Assembly (NCBI GenBank): GCA_963786225.1
Contig: CAWAYQ010000001.1
Coordinates: 62,001 to 126,000, forward strand
Direction of reading: 5' to 3'
Source of the DNA: Flaviflagellibacter sp963786225
Lineage (GTDB): Bacteria; Pseudomonadota; Alphaproteobacteria; Rhizobiales; Methylopilaceae
Length of the DNA stretch: 64,000 bases
Shown: one piece after another, positions 45,538 to 54,902 of the stretch
How positions within the stretch are numbered: the stretch's first letter is position 1
Layout of the letters: each line of letters starts with the position of its first letter
Translations under genes and position numbers: made by a program
The notes under the pieces: generated by a model
The model's database searches: none
Seen by the model: only the letters and a program-made list of their open reading frames with translations
Told to the model about the DNA's origin: nothing

Positions 45538-45801
45538 TTACCCATGGCGGGGCGCCTGGTGGCGCGGTCCTGCCTGGTGGATCTGAGCCGGTGCACTACG
45601 CGACGAAGCTCGCTCGGAGGCGTACGGGGCAAGGGTGCCCTGCGAGGTATGCCCTTCGAGACGCTGGGTCCCTGCCGAATGAGCAGGGTGAAGTCTCATG
45701 TCGTCGCGAATTGCGATACCCGACTTGCCGCCACTTGCGTAGGCAGATGTAGCGCTGAGAATAACAGCACCGGCAACAAGAATTGTACGATAAGAACCCA
45801 T
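45538..45801 (-). CDS. Small secreted protein, cassette family member 2 (87 aa)
   Basis: ATG 45801 follows GGGAG. Signal peptide MGSYRTILVAGAVILSATSA-YA. The mature part keeps AIRDDM, LEGHTSQGTLAPYA and RASSR, then diverges (SAPAQIHQAGPRHQAPRHG) and lacks the RDPRAYDYEPGS motif and GNGNK tail of its neighbours, so its C-terminus has been replaced or frame-altered. Basic and His-rich at the end. Function unknown. Confidence 0.65.
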   Translation of the reverse strand: MGSYRTILVAGAVILSATSAYASGGKSGIAIRDDMRLHPAHSAGTQRLEGHTSQGTLAPYASERASSRSAPAQIHQAGPRHQAPRHG

Positions 45802-45861
45802 TCCTATTCTCCCTTCAAACGTAATACCTTTTGCTTTTCCTTCAAGCATACCGGGCAACAT

Positions 45862-45957
45862 ATACCTTGGTATAGGGCGGCGGGACCTTGATCGATACGT
45901 CGTCCACCAGATCAGATGTGGTCTATAACACCTTTATTTAAGTAAACCTTGGTATAT
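45862..45957 (-). promoter_or_regulatory. Upstream region of cassette member 2 with paired ACCTTGGTAT motifs
   Basis: A perfect inverted repeat ATACC-TT-GGTAT at 45862-45873, 61 bp from the ATG, and a second related motif AACCTTGGTATAT at 45945-45957. On the minus strand the first motif ends in TATATG, a possible -10 box. The rest of the gap to 46196 has no gene. Confidence 0.5.
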
Positions 45958-46200
45958 GTCCGTGACACCTTGAGAGGATAAGCCCTCGGATAGAGTCAGA
46001 TGCGGTCCAGGACGCCCTTGTTTAAGGCCTTGAATTGCAAGCCAGTCTCGGCAAATCCGCATGGCACCGAACCTTCGTTAGACTTTGGTCGGCAGCCCGA
46101 AATCGCGGGGCGCGAGGCTGGGGCGGAGGGAGGCCGGGGCAGCGTGAGACGGCGTGCGAGGCACAAGCTTTTTGGGAAGGCACCGGCCCGATCCGGTCAC

Positions 46201-46227
46201 AAAAGAGCCGCCCCGCAGGACGGCCCT
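46201..46227 (-). terminator. Cassette terminator 3
   Basis: Minus-strand GGGCCGTCCTGCGGGGCGGC stem closing in CTC followed by TTTT; homologous to terminators 1 and 2. It lies 35 bp past the member 3 stop. Confidence 0.8.
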
Positions 46228-46261
46228 TTGTTTTCCCATATGGGACTTACTTGTATGGGAC

Positions 46262-46546
46262 TTACTTGTTGCCGTTGCCCTCGGTGGTGATGTCCCGCTT
46301 CTGGAGCTGAATCGGCAGACGGCTCCACGTCGAGCCCGGCTCGTAGTCGTACGCACGAGGGTCGCGCGACACGCGACGGCCAAGAGCGTACGGAGCAACC
46401 GCGCCGCCCTGCGAGGTACGCCCTTCGAGAAGATGGGTCCGCGGCACAGAATGATGAACGGTACCCTCCCGGCTGCTGGCAGCGTAGGCAGATGTAGCGC
46501 TAAGGACGACAGCACCGGCAAGAAGAATCGTACGATAAGAAGTCAT
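46262..46546 (-). CDS. Small secreted protein, cassette family member 3 (94 aa)
   Basis: ATG 46546 follows GGAG. Signal peptide MTSYRTILLAGAVVLSATSA-YA. The mature part shows the family core: VHHSVPRTHLLEGRTSQG, APYALGR, SRDPRAYDYEPGSTWSRLP, and the tail KRDITTEGNGNK. No cysteine. Nearly identical to member 4 in the last 35 residues, which indicates recent duplication or gene conversion. Function unknown. Confidence 0.78.
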   Translation of the reverse strand: MTSYRTILLAGAVVLSATSAYAASSREGTVHHSVPRTHLLEGRTSQGGAVAPYALGRRVSRDPRAYDYEPGSTWSRLPIQLQKRDITTEGNGNK

Positions 46547-46612
46547 TTTGCTCTCCATTCAATGCGATATGCGGCAAGCGTTTGCTCGCCTTGAGACATA
46601 CGCGACGACATA

Positions 46613-46707
46613 ATACCTTGGTTTAGGTCGGCAAAACTATCGGATACGGCCTTACAAGACCAAATATACGATTTAGGACGCAGCTATTTAAGTTACACCT
46701 TGGTTTG
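46613..46707 (-). promoter_or_regulatory. Upstream region of cassette member 3 with paired ACCTTGGT motifs
   Basis: ATACCTTGGTTT at 46613-46624, 67 bp from the ATG, and ACCTTGGTTTG at 46697-46707. On the minus strand the first reads AAACCAAGGTATTAT, so a -10-like TATTAT overlaps the repeat. No gene lies in 46547-46819 other than the possible tail of member 4. Confidence 0.5.
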
Positions 46708-47159
46708 TGGCGGAGAACCTTTGGGCTGCGTCGTCGAATACACGAGATGCGGTCCAATACGCTCACGGCAGCGTGAGACGCGGAGACATACCCTTTGAGG
46801 AGCCACGGCCGTCCGACAACAAGAGGCCGCCCCGAAGGGCGGCCCTTTGTTTCCATTACCTTGTTGCCGTTGCCCTCGGTGGTGATGTCCCGCTTCTGGA
46901 GCTGAATCGGTACACGGCTCCACGTCGAGCCCGGCTCATAGTCGTACGCACGAGGGTCGCGCGACGCGGCCCTGCCCAAGGCGTACGGAGCAAGCGTGCC
47001 CTGCGAGGCGCGCCGTTCGAGAAGGTGGGCCCGCGGCGCAGTATGGTGAACACCCATGCCGTCGCGAACTGCAGTACCCTCGAAGCCGTCACCCGCATAG
47101 GCAGACGTCGCGCCAAGGACAACAGCACCGGCAAGCAGAAGAGTACGATAAGAAGTCAT
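46623..47159 (-). CDS. Small secreted protein, cassette family member 4, with displaced stop
   Basis: ATG 47159 follows GGAG. Signal peptide MTSYRTLLLAGAVVLGATSA-YA; mature core VRDGMGVHHTAPRAHLLERR, ASQGTLAPYALGRA, SRDPRAYDYEPGSTWSRVP and the tail DITTEGNGNK. In members 1 and 3 a stop follows GNGNK at once; here AAGGTAATGG replaces AAGTAA, so the frame misses TAA and runs 75 more codons through terminator 4 and non-coding DNA to 46623. The natural product probably ends near 46857 at about 100 residues. One surplus G would explain it; a real mutation is possible. Confidence 0.72.
   Translation of the reverse strand: MTSYRTLLLAGAVVLGATSAYAGDGFEGTAVRDGMGVHHTAPRAHLLERRASQGTLAPYALGRAASRDPRAYDYEPGSTWSRVPIQLQKRDITTEGNGNKVMETKGRPSGRPLVVGRPWLLKGYVSASHAAVSVLDRISCIRRRSPKVLRHKPRCNLNSCVLNRIFGLVRPYPIVLPT
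46820..46846 (-). terminator. Cassette terminator 4
   Basis: GGCCGCCC-CGAA-GGGCGGCC stem, 8-bp arms, flanked by CTTGTTG on the minus strand; homologous position to the other cassette terminators. Confidence 0.7.
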
Positions 47160-47225
47160 TTCAATCTCCATCTAAAGAATCTTGGCAAACGTTTGCTTGC
47201 CTTCGGGGCATACTTGGGTGATGTA

Positions 47226-47322
47226 ATACCCTAGTATGTAGCGACGAAATGTTCTGAAATACGTCGTCTAAGGCTGTTACGTAGGATCTATGTTACAATT
47301 TTTTAAGATATACATTGGTTTG
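47226..47322 (-). promoter_or_regulatory. Upstream region of cassette member 4 with paired motifs
   Basis: ATAC-CCTA-GTAT at 47226-47237, 67 bp from the ATG, and ACATTGGTTTG at 47312-47322. The inverted-repeat arms are shortened compared with members 2 and 5. No gene in 47160-47455. Confidence 0.45.
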
Positions 47323-47455
47323 TCGCGAAGAAACTTTAGAAATACGTCCGTACGCGAAATTCCGTTCAGGACTCCTTGTTCAAAGCCTCGAAATGCAAGC
47401 CGGTCGGCAAATCCGCATGAGAACCCATAGGGAGTCCACCGCCTGTCCGGTGACA

Positions 47456-47480
47456 GAAAAGGCCGCCCGGAAGGACGGCC
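47456..47480 (-). terminator. Cassette terminator 5
   Basis: GGCCGTCC-TT-CCGGGCGGCC-type stem followed by TTTTC on the minus strand, only 5 bp past the member 5 stop. Confidence 0.7.
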
Positions 47481-47485
47481 CTCCA

Positions 47486-47779
47486 TTACCTGACCCAGTA
47501 ATCCTGCGGGATCCGGGTCCACGACGAGCCCGGCTCATAGGCGGACGCACGAGGGTCGCGGCGCGACGAGGCGCCGCCATAGGCGTACGGAGCGCTATAG
47601 GCGTACGGAGCAAGCGCGCCCTGCGAGGTACGCCGTTCGAGAAGGTGGGTCCGCGGCGCAGAATGGTGAACATTGATGCTGTCGCGATTTAAAATGTCCT
47701 CGTGGCCGTCACCCGCGTAGGCAGACGTGGCGCCAAGGACAACAGCACCGGCAAGCAGAAGAGTACGATAAGAAGTCAT
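47486..47779 (-). CDS. Small secreted protein, cassette family member 5 (97 aa)
   Basis: ATG 47779 follows GGAG. Signal peptide MTSYRTLLLAGAVVLGATSA-YA; core NVHHSAPRTHLLERRTSQG, ALAPYAY, RRDPRASAYEPGSSWTRIP, then a different end QDYWVR. An 18-bp tandem duplication (ATAGGCGTACGGAGC at 47579 and 47597) adds a second SAPYAY. No cysteine. Function unknown. Confidence 0.77.
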   Translation of the reverse strand: MTSYRTLLLAGAVVLGATSAYAGDGHEDILNRDSINVHHSAPRTHLLERRTSQGALAPYAYSAPYAYGGASSRRDPRASAYEPGSSWTRIPQDYWVR

Positions 47780-48195
47780 TTCAATCTCCATCTAGTGAAT
47801 CCGGCAGACGTTGCCCTGCTTCGGGCTACCGGGTCACATAATACCTTGGTATGTGGCGGCGAAGTCTTTGGAGACACGTCGTCGAAGCCACGAAATGGGT
47901 CTGGAGCGCCTTTAGTTTAAGGTCTCTACTTGCAAGGCGGACTCGGCAAATCTGCATGGAACCGAACGGCCGTTCGACTCAGTTCGGCAGCTTGCAATCG
48001 CGGGGCATTCCCTCTACAAGCCGCCCCTTCGTGATGCCTCGGCCGGGGGCTGAACGGACGGCTGGTTCACCAGCAGGGATCTTCGAGATTCCGTCGTCCC
48101 GTGTCTCCGCCTTCGAGAGTGGTTCGAGCCTTTATCCAGGGCTTGAAGGGCTCAGCGCCGGCGGCGCGTCACATGACTGAGAAAGGCTTTAATCA
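47780..48195. other. Region between cassette member 5 and rpsF
   Basis: Holds the perfect inverted repeat ATACC-TT-GGTAT at 47841-47852, 62 bp upstream of member 5, and the block CGGCAAATCTGCATG at 47944-47958 that also occurs at 46049 and 47405. The remaining 200 bp must contain the promoter and leader of the rpsF operon. No gene seen. Confidence 0.5.
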
Positions 48196-48636
48196 ATGCC
48201 GCATTATGAGCACGTCTTCCTGGCGCGCCAGGACGTGACGGCCCAGCAGGTCGAAGAACTTACCGAGCAGTTCAAAGGTGTCATTACCTCGAACGGCGGT
48301 GAGGTCGGCAAGACCGAGTACTGGGGTATCAAAGGTCTGGCGTTTCGCGTCGCGAAGAACCGCAAGGCCCATTACACGCTGATGAACATCACCGCCCCGC
48401 CGGCCGCCGTCGCCGAGCTGGAGCGTCTGCAGAAGATCAACGAAGACATTCTGCGCGTCCTTACCATCCGCGTCGACGAGCACGAGACCGAACCGTCGGT
48501 CGTGATGCAGCGCCGCGACCGTGACGAACGCGACCGCGGCGACCGTCCGCGCCGCGACTTCGGCGACGATCGTCCGCCGCGCCGCGATGCGCCGGATGTT
48601 GTTGAAGCCGTTGCCGACGAGGAGGAAGAAGCATGA
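48196..48636 (+). CDS. rpsF: 30S ribosomal protein S6
   Basis: 146 residues. MPHYEHVFLARQDVTAQQVE and YWGIKGLAFRVAKNRKAHYT are typical S6 segments; a long charged C-terminal tail (DRDERDRGDRPRRDFGDDRP) is usual in Rhizobiales. It pairs with S18 on the small subunit. Overlaps rpsR by 4 bp. Confidence 0.97.
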   Translation: MPHYEHVFLARQDVTAQQVEELTEQFKGVITSNGGEVGKTEYWGIKGLAFRVAKNRKAHYTLMNITAPPAAVAELERLQKINEDILRVLTIRVDEHETEPSVVMQRRDRDERDRGDRPRRDFGDDRPPRRDAPDVVEAVADEEEEA

Positions 48637-48884
48637 GCATGGGAGCCAGCCAGACAACGACTCGCCGGCCGTTCTTCCGCCGTCGCAAGACGTGCCCCTT
48701 CCAGGGCGCGAACGCACCGAAGATCGACTACAAGGACGTCAAGCTCCTGCAGCGCTACATTTCCGAGCGCGGCAAGATCGTCCCGTCCCGCATCACCGCC
48801 GTTTCGCAGAAGAAGCAGCGCGAACTCGCCAAGGCGATCAAGCGCGCCCGCTTCCTCGGCTTGCTGCCTTACGTGATCAAGTGA
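48633..48884 (+). CDS. rpsR: 30S ribosomal protein S18
   Basis: 83 residues with RRPFFRRRKTCPFQGANAPK and the conserved IVPSRITAVSQKKQRELAKA, KRARFLGLLPYVIK end. ATG overlaps the rpsF stop. Confidence 0.97.
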   Translation: MSMGASQTTTRRPFFRRRKTCPFQGANAPKIDYKDVKLLQRYISERGKIVPSRITAVSQKKQRELAKAIKRARFLGLLPYVIK

Positions 48885-48895
48885 CGCGAAGCATC

Positions 48896-48928
48896 ATCCC
48901 GGAAGCGGCATAGCCGCCATTCCGGGAT
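48896..48928. repeat. REP-like inverted repeat after rpsR
   Basis: ATCCCGGAAGCGGC...GCCATTCCGGGAT, similar in arms and centre (GCGGC-GCAGCCGC type) to the repeat at 5218-5249. Probably a second dispersed palindrome family. Confidence 0.5.
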
Positions 48929-48952
48929 GCATGCAGTACTTACAAGCGCTTC

Positions 48953-48985
48953 CCGGGCGCCGCTGACGGCGCCCGGTTCTTTTTC
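48953..48985 (+). terminator. Intrinsic terminator after rpsF-rpsR
   Basis: CCGGGCGCCG-CTGA-CGGCGCCCGG stem (10-bp arms) followed by TTCTTTTTC. It separates rpsF-rpsR from the DUF2232 gene. Confidence 0.85.
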
Positions 48986-49043
48986 GTTGGGGCGGACTTA
49001 GGATCCGCTTCTAACCGCTCCTGAGAGCGGGACAGCAGAGACC

Positions 49044-50027
49044 ATGAACGCGACAACCATCCTCGTCGGACTTGCGAGCGGCGCTGCTTCGGCGGCCCTG
49101 TCGACCGCGCTCGGCTCCGGCTCGATGCTGTCGGTCTTTCTCTTCCTGTTCGCGCCGCTCCCCATCTTCATCGCGGCTCTGGGCTGGCGCCACCATGCGG
49201 GCTTCATCGGCGTCGTCGTCGGCAGCGTTCTGGCCTACGCCTTCATGGGCTTCGACACCGCTCGCGGCTTCCTGCTCTCGGTCGGCCTGCCCGGCTGGTG
49301 GCTCGCTTATCTCGCTTTGCTCGGCCAGCCGGCCGATCCCGCCCAGCCGGAAAAAGGCCTCGCCTGGTATCCGGTCGGACGCCTCGTCGTCTGGGCCGCC
49401 GTTATCGGCGCCGCCCTGGTCCTCCTCACGGTCGTCATGCATGGCGGCTCGGTCGACGCGTACCGCGCGAGCCTGCGCACGACGTTCGAAACCTTCCTGC
49501 GCGCCGAAACCGGCACGACTCCCGGATCGACCGCCACGCTCCCCGGCGGCGGGGATATCTCGCGCATCACCGAGATCGCGGTGCTTGCCTTGCCGCCGCT
49601 CGCGGCCGCCGTCTGGACCGCGATCGCGCTGATCAATCTGTGGGTCGCGGGCCGTGTCGTGCGTGCCTCGGGCCGCCTTGCGCGACCCTGGCCGGATCTG
49701 TCCACTTTCAATCTTCCGGCGCCGGCCCTGATCGCCTTTGTCGGCGGCGTCGGCGGCGCCGCGCTTCCCGGCCTGTTCGGGTTTGCGGCGGGCGTCGTCG
49801 GCGCGGCCTTCGCCATCGCCTTCACCGCGCTCGGTCTCGCGCTGCTGCATGCCGGCACGCGGGGGCGGCCCGGCCGCACACTTATGCTGTCGACGACCTA
49901 TTTTCTGATGGCGGTACAGACCTGGCTCGTTCTCGTCATCGCCTTGCTCGGCGTTCTCGAATTCCTGTTCGGCTTCCGAGCCCGTATCGCCGCGGCGCCG
50001 CCACCGCCGCCCAAACCGCTCAAATAA
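49044..50027 (+). CDS. DUF2232 polytopic membrane protein
   Basis: 327 residues with about eight hydrophobic helices (ILVGLASGAASAALSTALGS, VFLFLFAPLPIFIAALGW, LIAFVGGVGGAALPGLFGFA, TWLVLVIALLGVLEFLFGF). A protein of this kind lies between rpsR and rplI in most Rhizobiales, which with its topology supports DUF2232. Function unknown; the C-terminus is proline-rich (APPPPPKPLK). Confidence 0.85.
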   Translation: MNATTILVGLASGAASAALSTALGSGSMLSVFLFLFAPLPIFIAALGWRHHAGFIGVVVGSVLAYAFMGFDTARGFLLSVGLPGWWLAYLALLGQPADPAQPEKGLAWYPVGRLVVWAAVIGAALVLLTVVMHGGSVDAYRASLRTTFETFLRAETGTTPGSTATLPGGGDISRITEIAVLALPPLAAAVWTAIALINLWVAGRVVRASGRLARPWPDLSTFNLPAPALIAFVGGVGGAALPGLFGFAAGVVGAAFAIAFTALGLALLHAGTRGRPGRTLMLSTTYFLMAVQTWLVLVIALLGVLEFLFGFRARIAAAPPPPPKPLK

Positions 50028-50064
50028 CCAACCACACTCATTCGCGAAAACACGGAGACTAAAC

Positions 50065-50706
50065 ATGCAAGTCATTCTTCTCGAGCGCATCGCAAAGCTC
50101 GGCCAGCTGGGCGAGGAAGTCCGCGTCAAGGACGGCTACGCCCGCAATTACCTGCTGCCGCAGAACAAGGCGCTCCGCGCCACCAAGGAAAACCGCGCCA
50201 AGTTCGAAGGCCAGCGCGTTCAGCTCGAGGCCCGCAACCTCGAGACCAAGACCGAAGCCGAGAAGCTTTCGGAGAAGGTCGGCGGACAGTCGGTGACGCT
50301 GATCCGTCAGGCCGGCGAAACCGGCCAGCTCTACGGCTCGGTCTCGGCGCGCGACGTCGCGGAAGCGCTGACGGTCGCGGGCTTCTCCATCGGCCGCCAG
50401 CAGGTCGTGCTTCACACCCCGATCAAGAATATCGGCCTGCACGTGATCCCGGTTTCCCTGCATCCGGAAATCGAAGTCACGATCACGGCGAACGTCGCCC
50501 GCAGCGCGGCCGAAGCCGAGCGCCAGGCCGCGGGCGAAGACCTGACGGTCCGCGACGCGGAAGAGCGTTTCGAGACCTTCAGCGAGGACGACAATCGCGG
50601 CAAGCGCAAAGACCGCGGCGATCGTGACGATCGCGCCGACCCTGCCGCCGAGGGCGACGAGGCCGCCGCGGACGACGCCAAGCCGAAGCGCAAGAAGCAG
50701 GACTGA
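50065..50706 (+). CDS. rplI: 50S ribosomal protein L9
   Basis: 213 residues. MQVILLERIAKLGQLGEEVR, VKDGYARNYLLPQNKALRAT, and the C-terminal domain to about 150, then a charged tail (KRKDRGDRDDRADPAAEGDE) found in Rhizobiales. Binds 23S rRNA near the L1 stalk base. Confidence 0.97.
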   Translation: MQVILLERIAKLGQLGEEVRVKDGYARNYLLPQNKALRATKENRAKFEGQRVQLEARNLETKTEAEKLSEKVGGQSVTLIRQAGETGQLYGSVSARDVAEALTVAGFSIGRQQVVLHTPIKNIGLHVIPVSLHPEIEVTITANVARSAAEAERQAAGEDLTVRDAEERFETFSEDDNRGKRKDRGDRDDRADPAAEGDEAAADDAKPKRKKQD

Positions 50707-50745
50707 CCCCCGACCGGGTCTGAACGCCTCAATCGTACGCAATGG

Positions 50746-50773
50746 AACGCCCGGCCCCCGCCGGGCGTTTTTC
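50746..50773 (+). terminator. Intrinsic terminator after rplI
   Basis: AACGCCCGGC-CCCC-GCCGGGCGTT stem followed by TTTTC, 40 bp past the rplI stop. Confidence 0.9.
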
Positions 50774-50882
50774 GTTTGTGCCCGTTGATTTTCCCCCCGG
50801 CCGGATTAGCTTTTCTTCGCTTCAGTGATGTTCCTAGGGCCGCGATCGGACGCTCACGGCCTCTTGAGATCAGAGGCTGGCC

Positions 50883-52130
50883 ATGAATGTGCTGTTGAAG
50901 CAGATGCTCCGGCGCGCCATACGCCGCGGTTGCCTTACCGTCATCACGGGCGAGAACACTCGCGACACTTTCGGCGACGGCTCCGGAGTAAGCATCGCGC
51001 TTCGCCTGAAAGACCGACGGGCGGAATGGGCCCTGGTCCTCAATCCCGAGCTCAAGCTTGGCGAACTCTTCATGCAGGGCCGTCTCGTCATGGAGACAGG
51101 CTCGATCTACGATGTCATGGAGATCGTCCTCGCCAATCTCCATAACCGTCCCTACCCGCTCAGTTCCCGCATTCTGAGCCGTGTGCGGACGTGGTTCCGG
51201 GGCCTCAAGCAGATGAATCGGGGCGAGCGTTCGGCGCGGAACGTCGCCCATCATTACGACCTCGACGCCGGGCTTTACGACCTCTTTCTCGACCCCGACC
51301 GGCAATATTCCTGCGCCTATTTCGAACATCCGCATCAGAGCCTCGAAGAAGCGCAGGTCGCCAAGAAGCGCCATATCGCGGCGAAACTTGCCGTCGAACC
51401 GGGGCACAGAGTGCTGGATGTGGGCTGCGGATGGGGCGGCCTCGGCCTTTACCTCGCCGACATCGCCGGCGCCGATGTCGTGGGCATCACTCTGTCCCAG
51501 GAGCAATTCAAGATCGCCAGGGACCGCGCCTCCGCCCGGGGGCTGCAGAACCGCGTCGAATTCCGCATCGAGGATTACCGGCACACGGAGGGCCGCTTCG
51601 ACCGCATCGTCTCCGTCGGCATGTTCGAGCATGTCGGCGTCGGCTATTACGACACCTACTTCGGTCATTGCGAGCGTCTTCTGGACGATAACGGCGTGAT
51701 GCTGCTCCACACGATCGGCCGCACCACCGGTCCCGGCGCCACCAATCCCTGGATCGCGAAATACATTTTCCCGGGCGGTTACATTCCCAGCCTCGAAGAA
51801 ATCACGCCATCGATCGAGCGCGCCGGCCTTCTCGTGACCGATGTCGAGGTGCTGCGCCTCCACTATGCGGGAACGCTCCGCGCCTGGCGCGAGCGCTTCC
51901 TCACCAACCGCGCCAAGGCCGTGGCGCTTTACGACGAGCGATTCGCGCGGATGTGGGAGTTTTATCTCGCGTCGTGCGAGGCGAGCTTCCGCTCCGCGGA
52001 CGACGTCGTCTACCAAATCCAGATATCGAAACAGGTCGATACGCTACCGCTGACCCGAGACTATATTGCCGAGCGGGAGCGCCGCCTCCGGCAGCGCGAA
52101 AAAGCGCATCTGCGTCTCGCCGCCGAATAA
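50883..52130 (+). CDS. cfa: Cyclopropane-fatty-acyl-phospholipid synthase family protein
   Basis: 415 residues. An N-terminal SCP2-like region (EWALVLNPELKLGELFMQGR), then the methyltransferase core: HYDLDAGLYDLFLDPDRQYS with YSCAYF, SAM-binding VLDVGCGWGGLGLYLADIAG, EHVGVGYYDTYF, and the end QIQISKQVDTLPLTRDYI. It methylenates unsaturated acyl chains of membrane lipids. Sits between rplI and dnaB, which are often adjacent in relatives, so it may be an insertion there. Confidence 0.92.
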   Translation: MNVLLKQMLRRAIRRGCLTVITGENTRDTFGDGSGVSIALRLKDRRAEWALVLNPELKLGELFMQGRLVMETGSIYDVMEIVLANLHNRPYPLSSRILSRVRTWFRGLKQMNRGERSARNVAHHYDLDAGLYDLFLDPDRQYSCAYFEHPHQSLEEAQVAKKRHIAAKLAVEPGHRVLDVGCGWGGLGLYLADIAGADVVGITLSQEQFKIARDRASARGLQNRVEFRIEDYRHTEGRFDRIVSVGMFEHVGVGYYDTYFGHCERLLDDNGVMLLHTIGRTTGPGATNPWIAKYIFPGGYIPSLEEITPSIERAGLLVTDVEVLRLHYAGTLRAWRERFLTNRAKAVALYDERFARMWEFYLASCEASFRSADDVVYQIQISKQVDTLPLTRDYIAERERRLRQREKAHLRLAAE

Positions 52131-52253
52131 TGCAAGCGGGACGAGACGACGCCCTTGAAACGCCTGTGAGTTACTGTTGATTGCGATTAGCGAGTCGCGG
52201 AATCTGGCGCCGCCGATCCAAAACTCAGGCTCAACACCGGACAACAGATTCTC

Positions 52254-53755
<1,502 letters not shown>

Positions 53756-53759
<4 letters not shown>

Positions 53760-54879
53760 CTCAAAAATCCGGACCGCCCGACATCGAAACCGGTGCACGG
53801 CTCACAGTCGATCTTGCCGCCATTCAGGCGAACTACCGCCTTCTCGCCGCGCGCGCCGACGCCGGCCGAATGCGCGGCGGTGGTCAAGGCCGACGCCTAT
53901 GGCCTCGGCGCGGTCCCGGTGTCGAAAGCCTTATGGGATGCGGGCGCACGTACGTTCTTCGTCGCTCATCCGCATGAAGCGCGCGCGGTCAGAGGCGCTT
54001 TGCCTGGCGCAATCATCTACGTCCTGAACGGACTTCGCCCGCGGTGCCGCACCGGCGCTTGCGGAGGCCGGCGCGCGGCCCGTGCTCGGCAGCCTGCCCG
54101 AGATCGAGGAATGGTCCGCGTTTGCCCGCGCCAATTCCATTCCGGGTGAAGCCGCCCTGCATATCGACACCGGCATGAACCGTCTCGGCATCACGCTGAA
54201 AGAGGCCGAGAGCCTGGCGCAGCAGCGCCACCTGGATTTCACGCTGAGCCTCGTCATGAGCCATCTGGCCTGTGCGGACAATCCGGATCACCGCGCAAAT
54301 GTGCGCCAGCTCGGAGCGTTTCAGACGGCAGCGGCGCTGTTCCCCGGCGTTCCCGCGAGTCTCGCCAATTCCGCGGCGACGCTGACGGGCGGCCCGCTGC
54401 GCTTCGATCTGTGCCGTCCGGGCATCGCGCTCTACGGCGGCAACCCGTTCTCCGCGCGCGAAAACCCGATGCAGCCGGTCGTGAAGCTTGAAGCGCGCGT
54501 GATCCAGATTCGCACCGCCGAAGCCGGCGACAAAGTCGGATACGGCGCGGCGGAAACTCTGTCCAAGCCGACGGTGCTCGCCGTGCTGTCGATCGGTTAT
54601 GCCGATGGCCTGATCCGCGCCGCGGGGTCGAGCGATGCGCACAAGGGCGCGGACGCCGTCATCGCCGGAACGCGCTGCGCTTTTGTCGGAAGGATTTCGA
54701 TGGATCTGACGGCGGTGGACATCACGTCCCTGCCCCCGGGCTCGGTCGCGCCCGGCGACATGGCGACGATCGTCGGCGACGGCATCACGATCGACGAACT
54801 CGGCGGCGCCGCCGGCACGCTCGGCTATGAAGTATTGACGCGGTTAGGTCCGCGCTTCGCGCGGACCTATATTGGCTGA
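53756..54879 (+). CDS. alr: Alanine racemase, with two frameshifts
   Basis: 373 residues after correction. The first segment (LTVDLAAIQANYRLLAARA) starts at TTG 53756 overlapping the dnaB stop; the second frame begins at about 53860 with PAECAAVVKADAYGLGAVPV (PLP lysine); the third at about 54036 with PALAEAGARPVLGSLPEIEE and runs through VGYGAAETLSKPTVLAVLSI (catalytic Tyr) and GRISMDLTAVDIT to the stop. One extra base at each break explains both. It makes D-Ala for peptidoglycan. Confidence 0.92.
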
Positions 54880-54902
54880 AGTACGGGCTTTATGGGCTGA
54901 CA

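Noticed and set aside
44900..48000. CRISPR array
   Set aside because: Repeats are 0.6-0.8 kb cassettes carrying genes, not short regular repeats with spacers; no cas genes.
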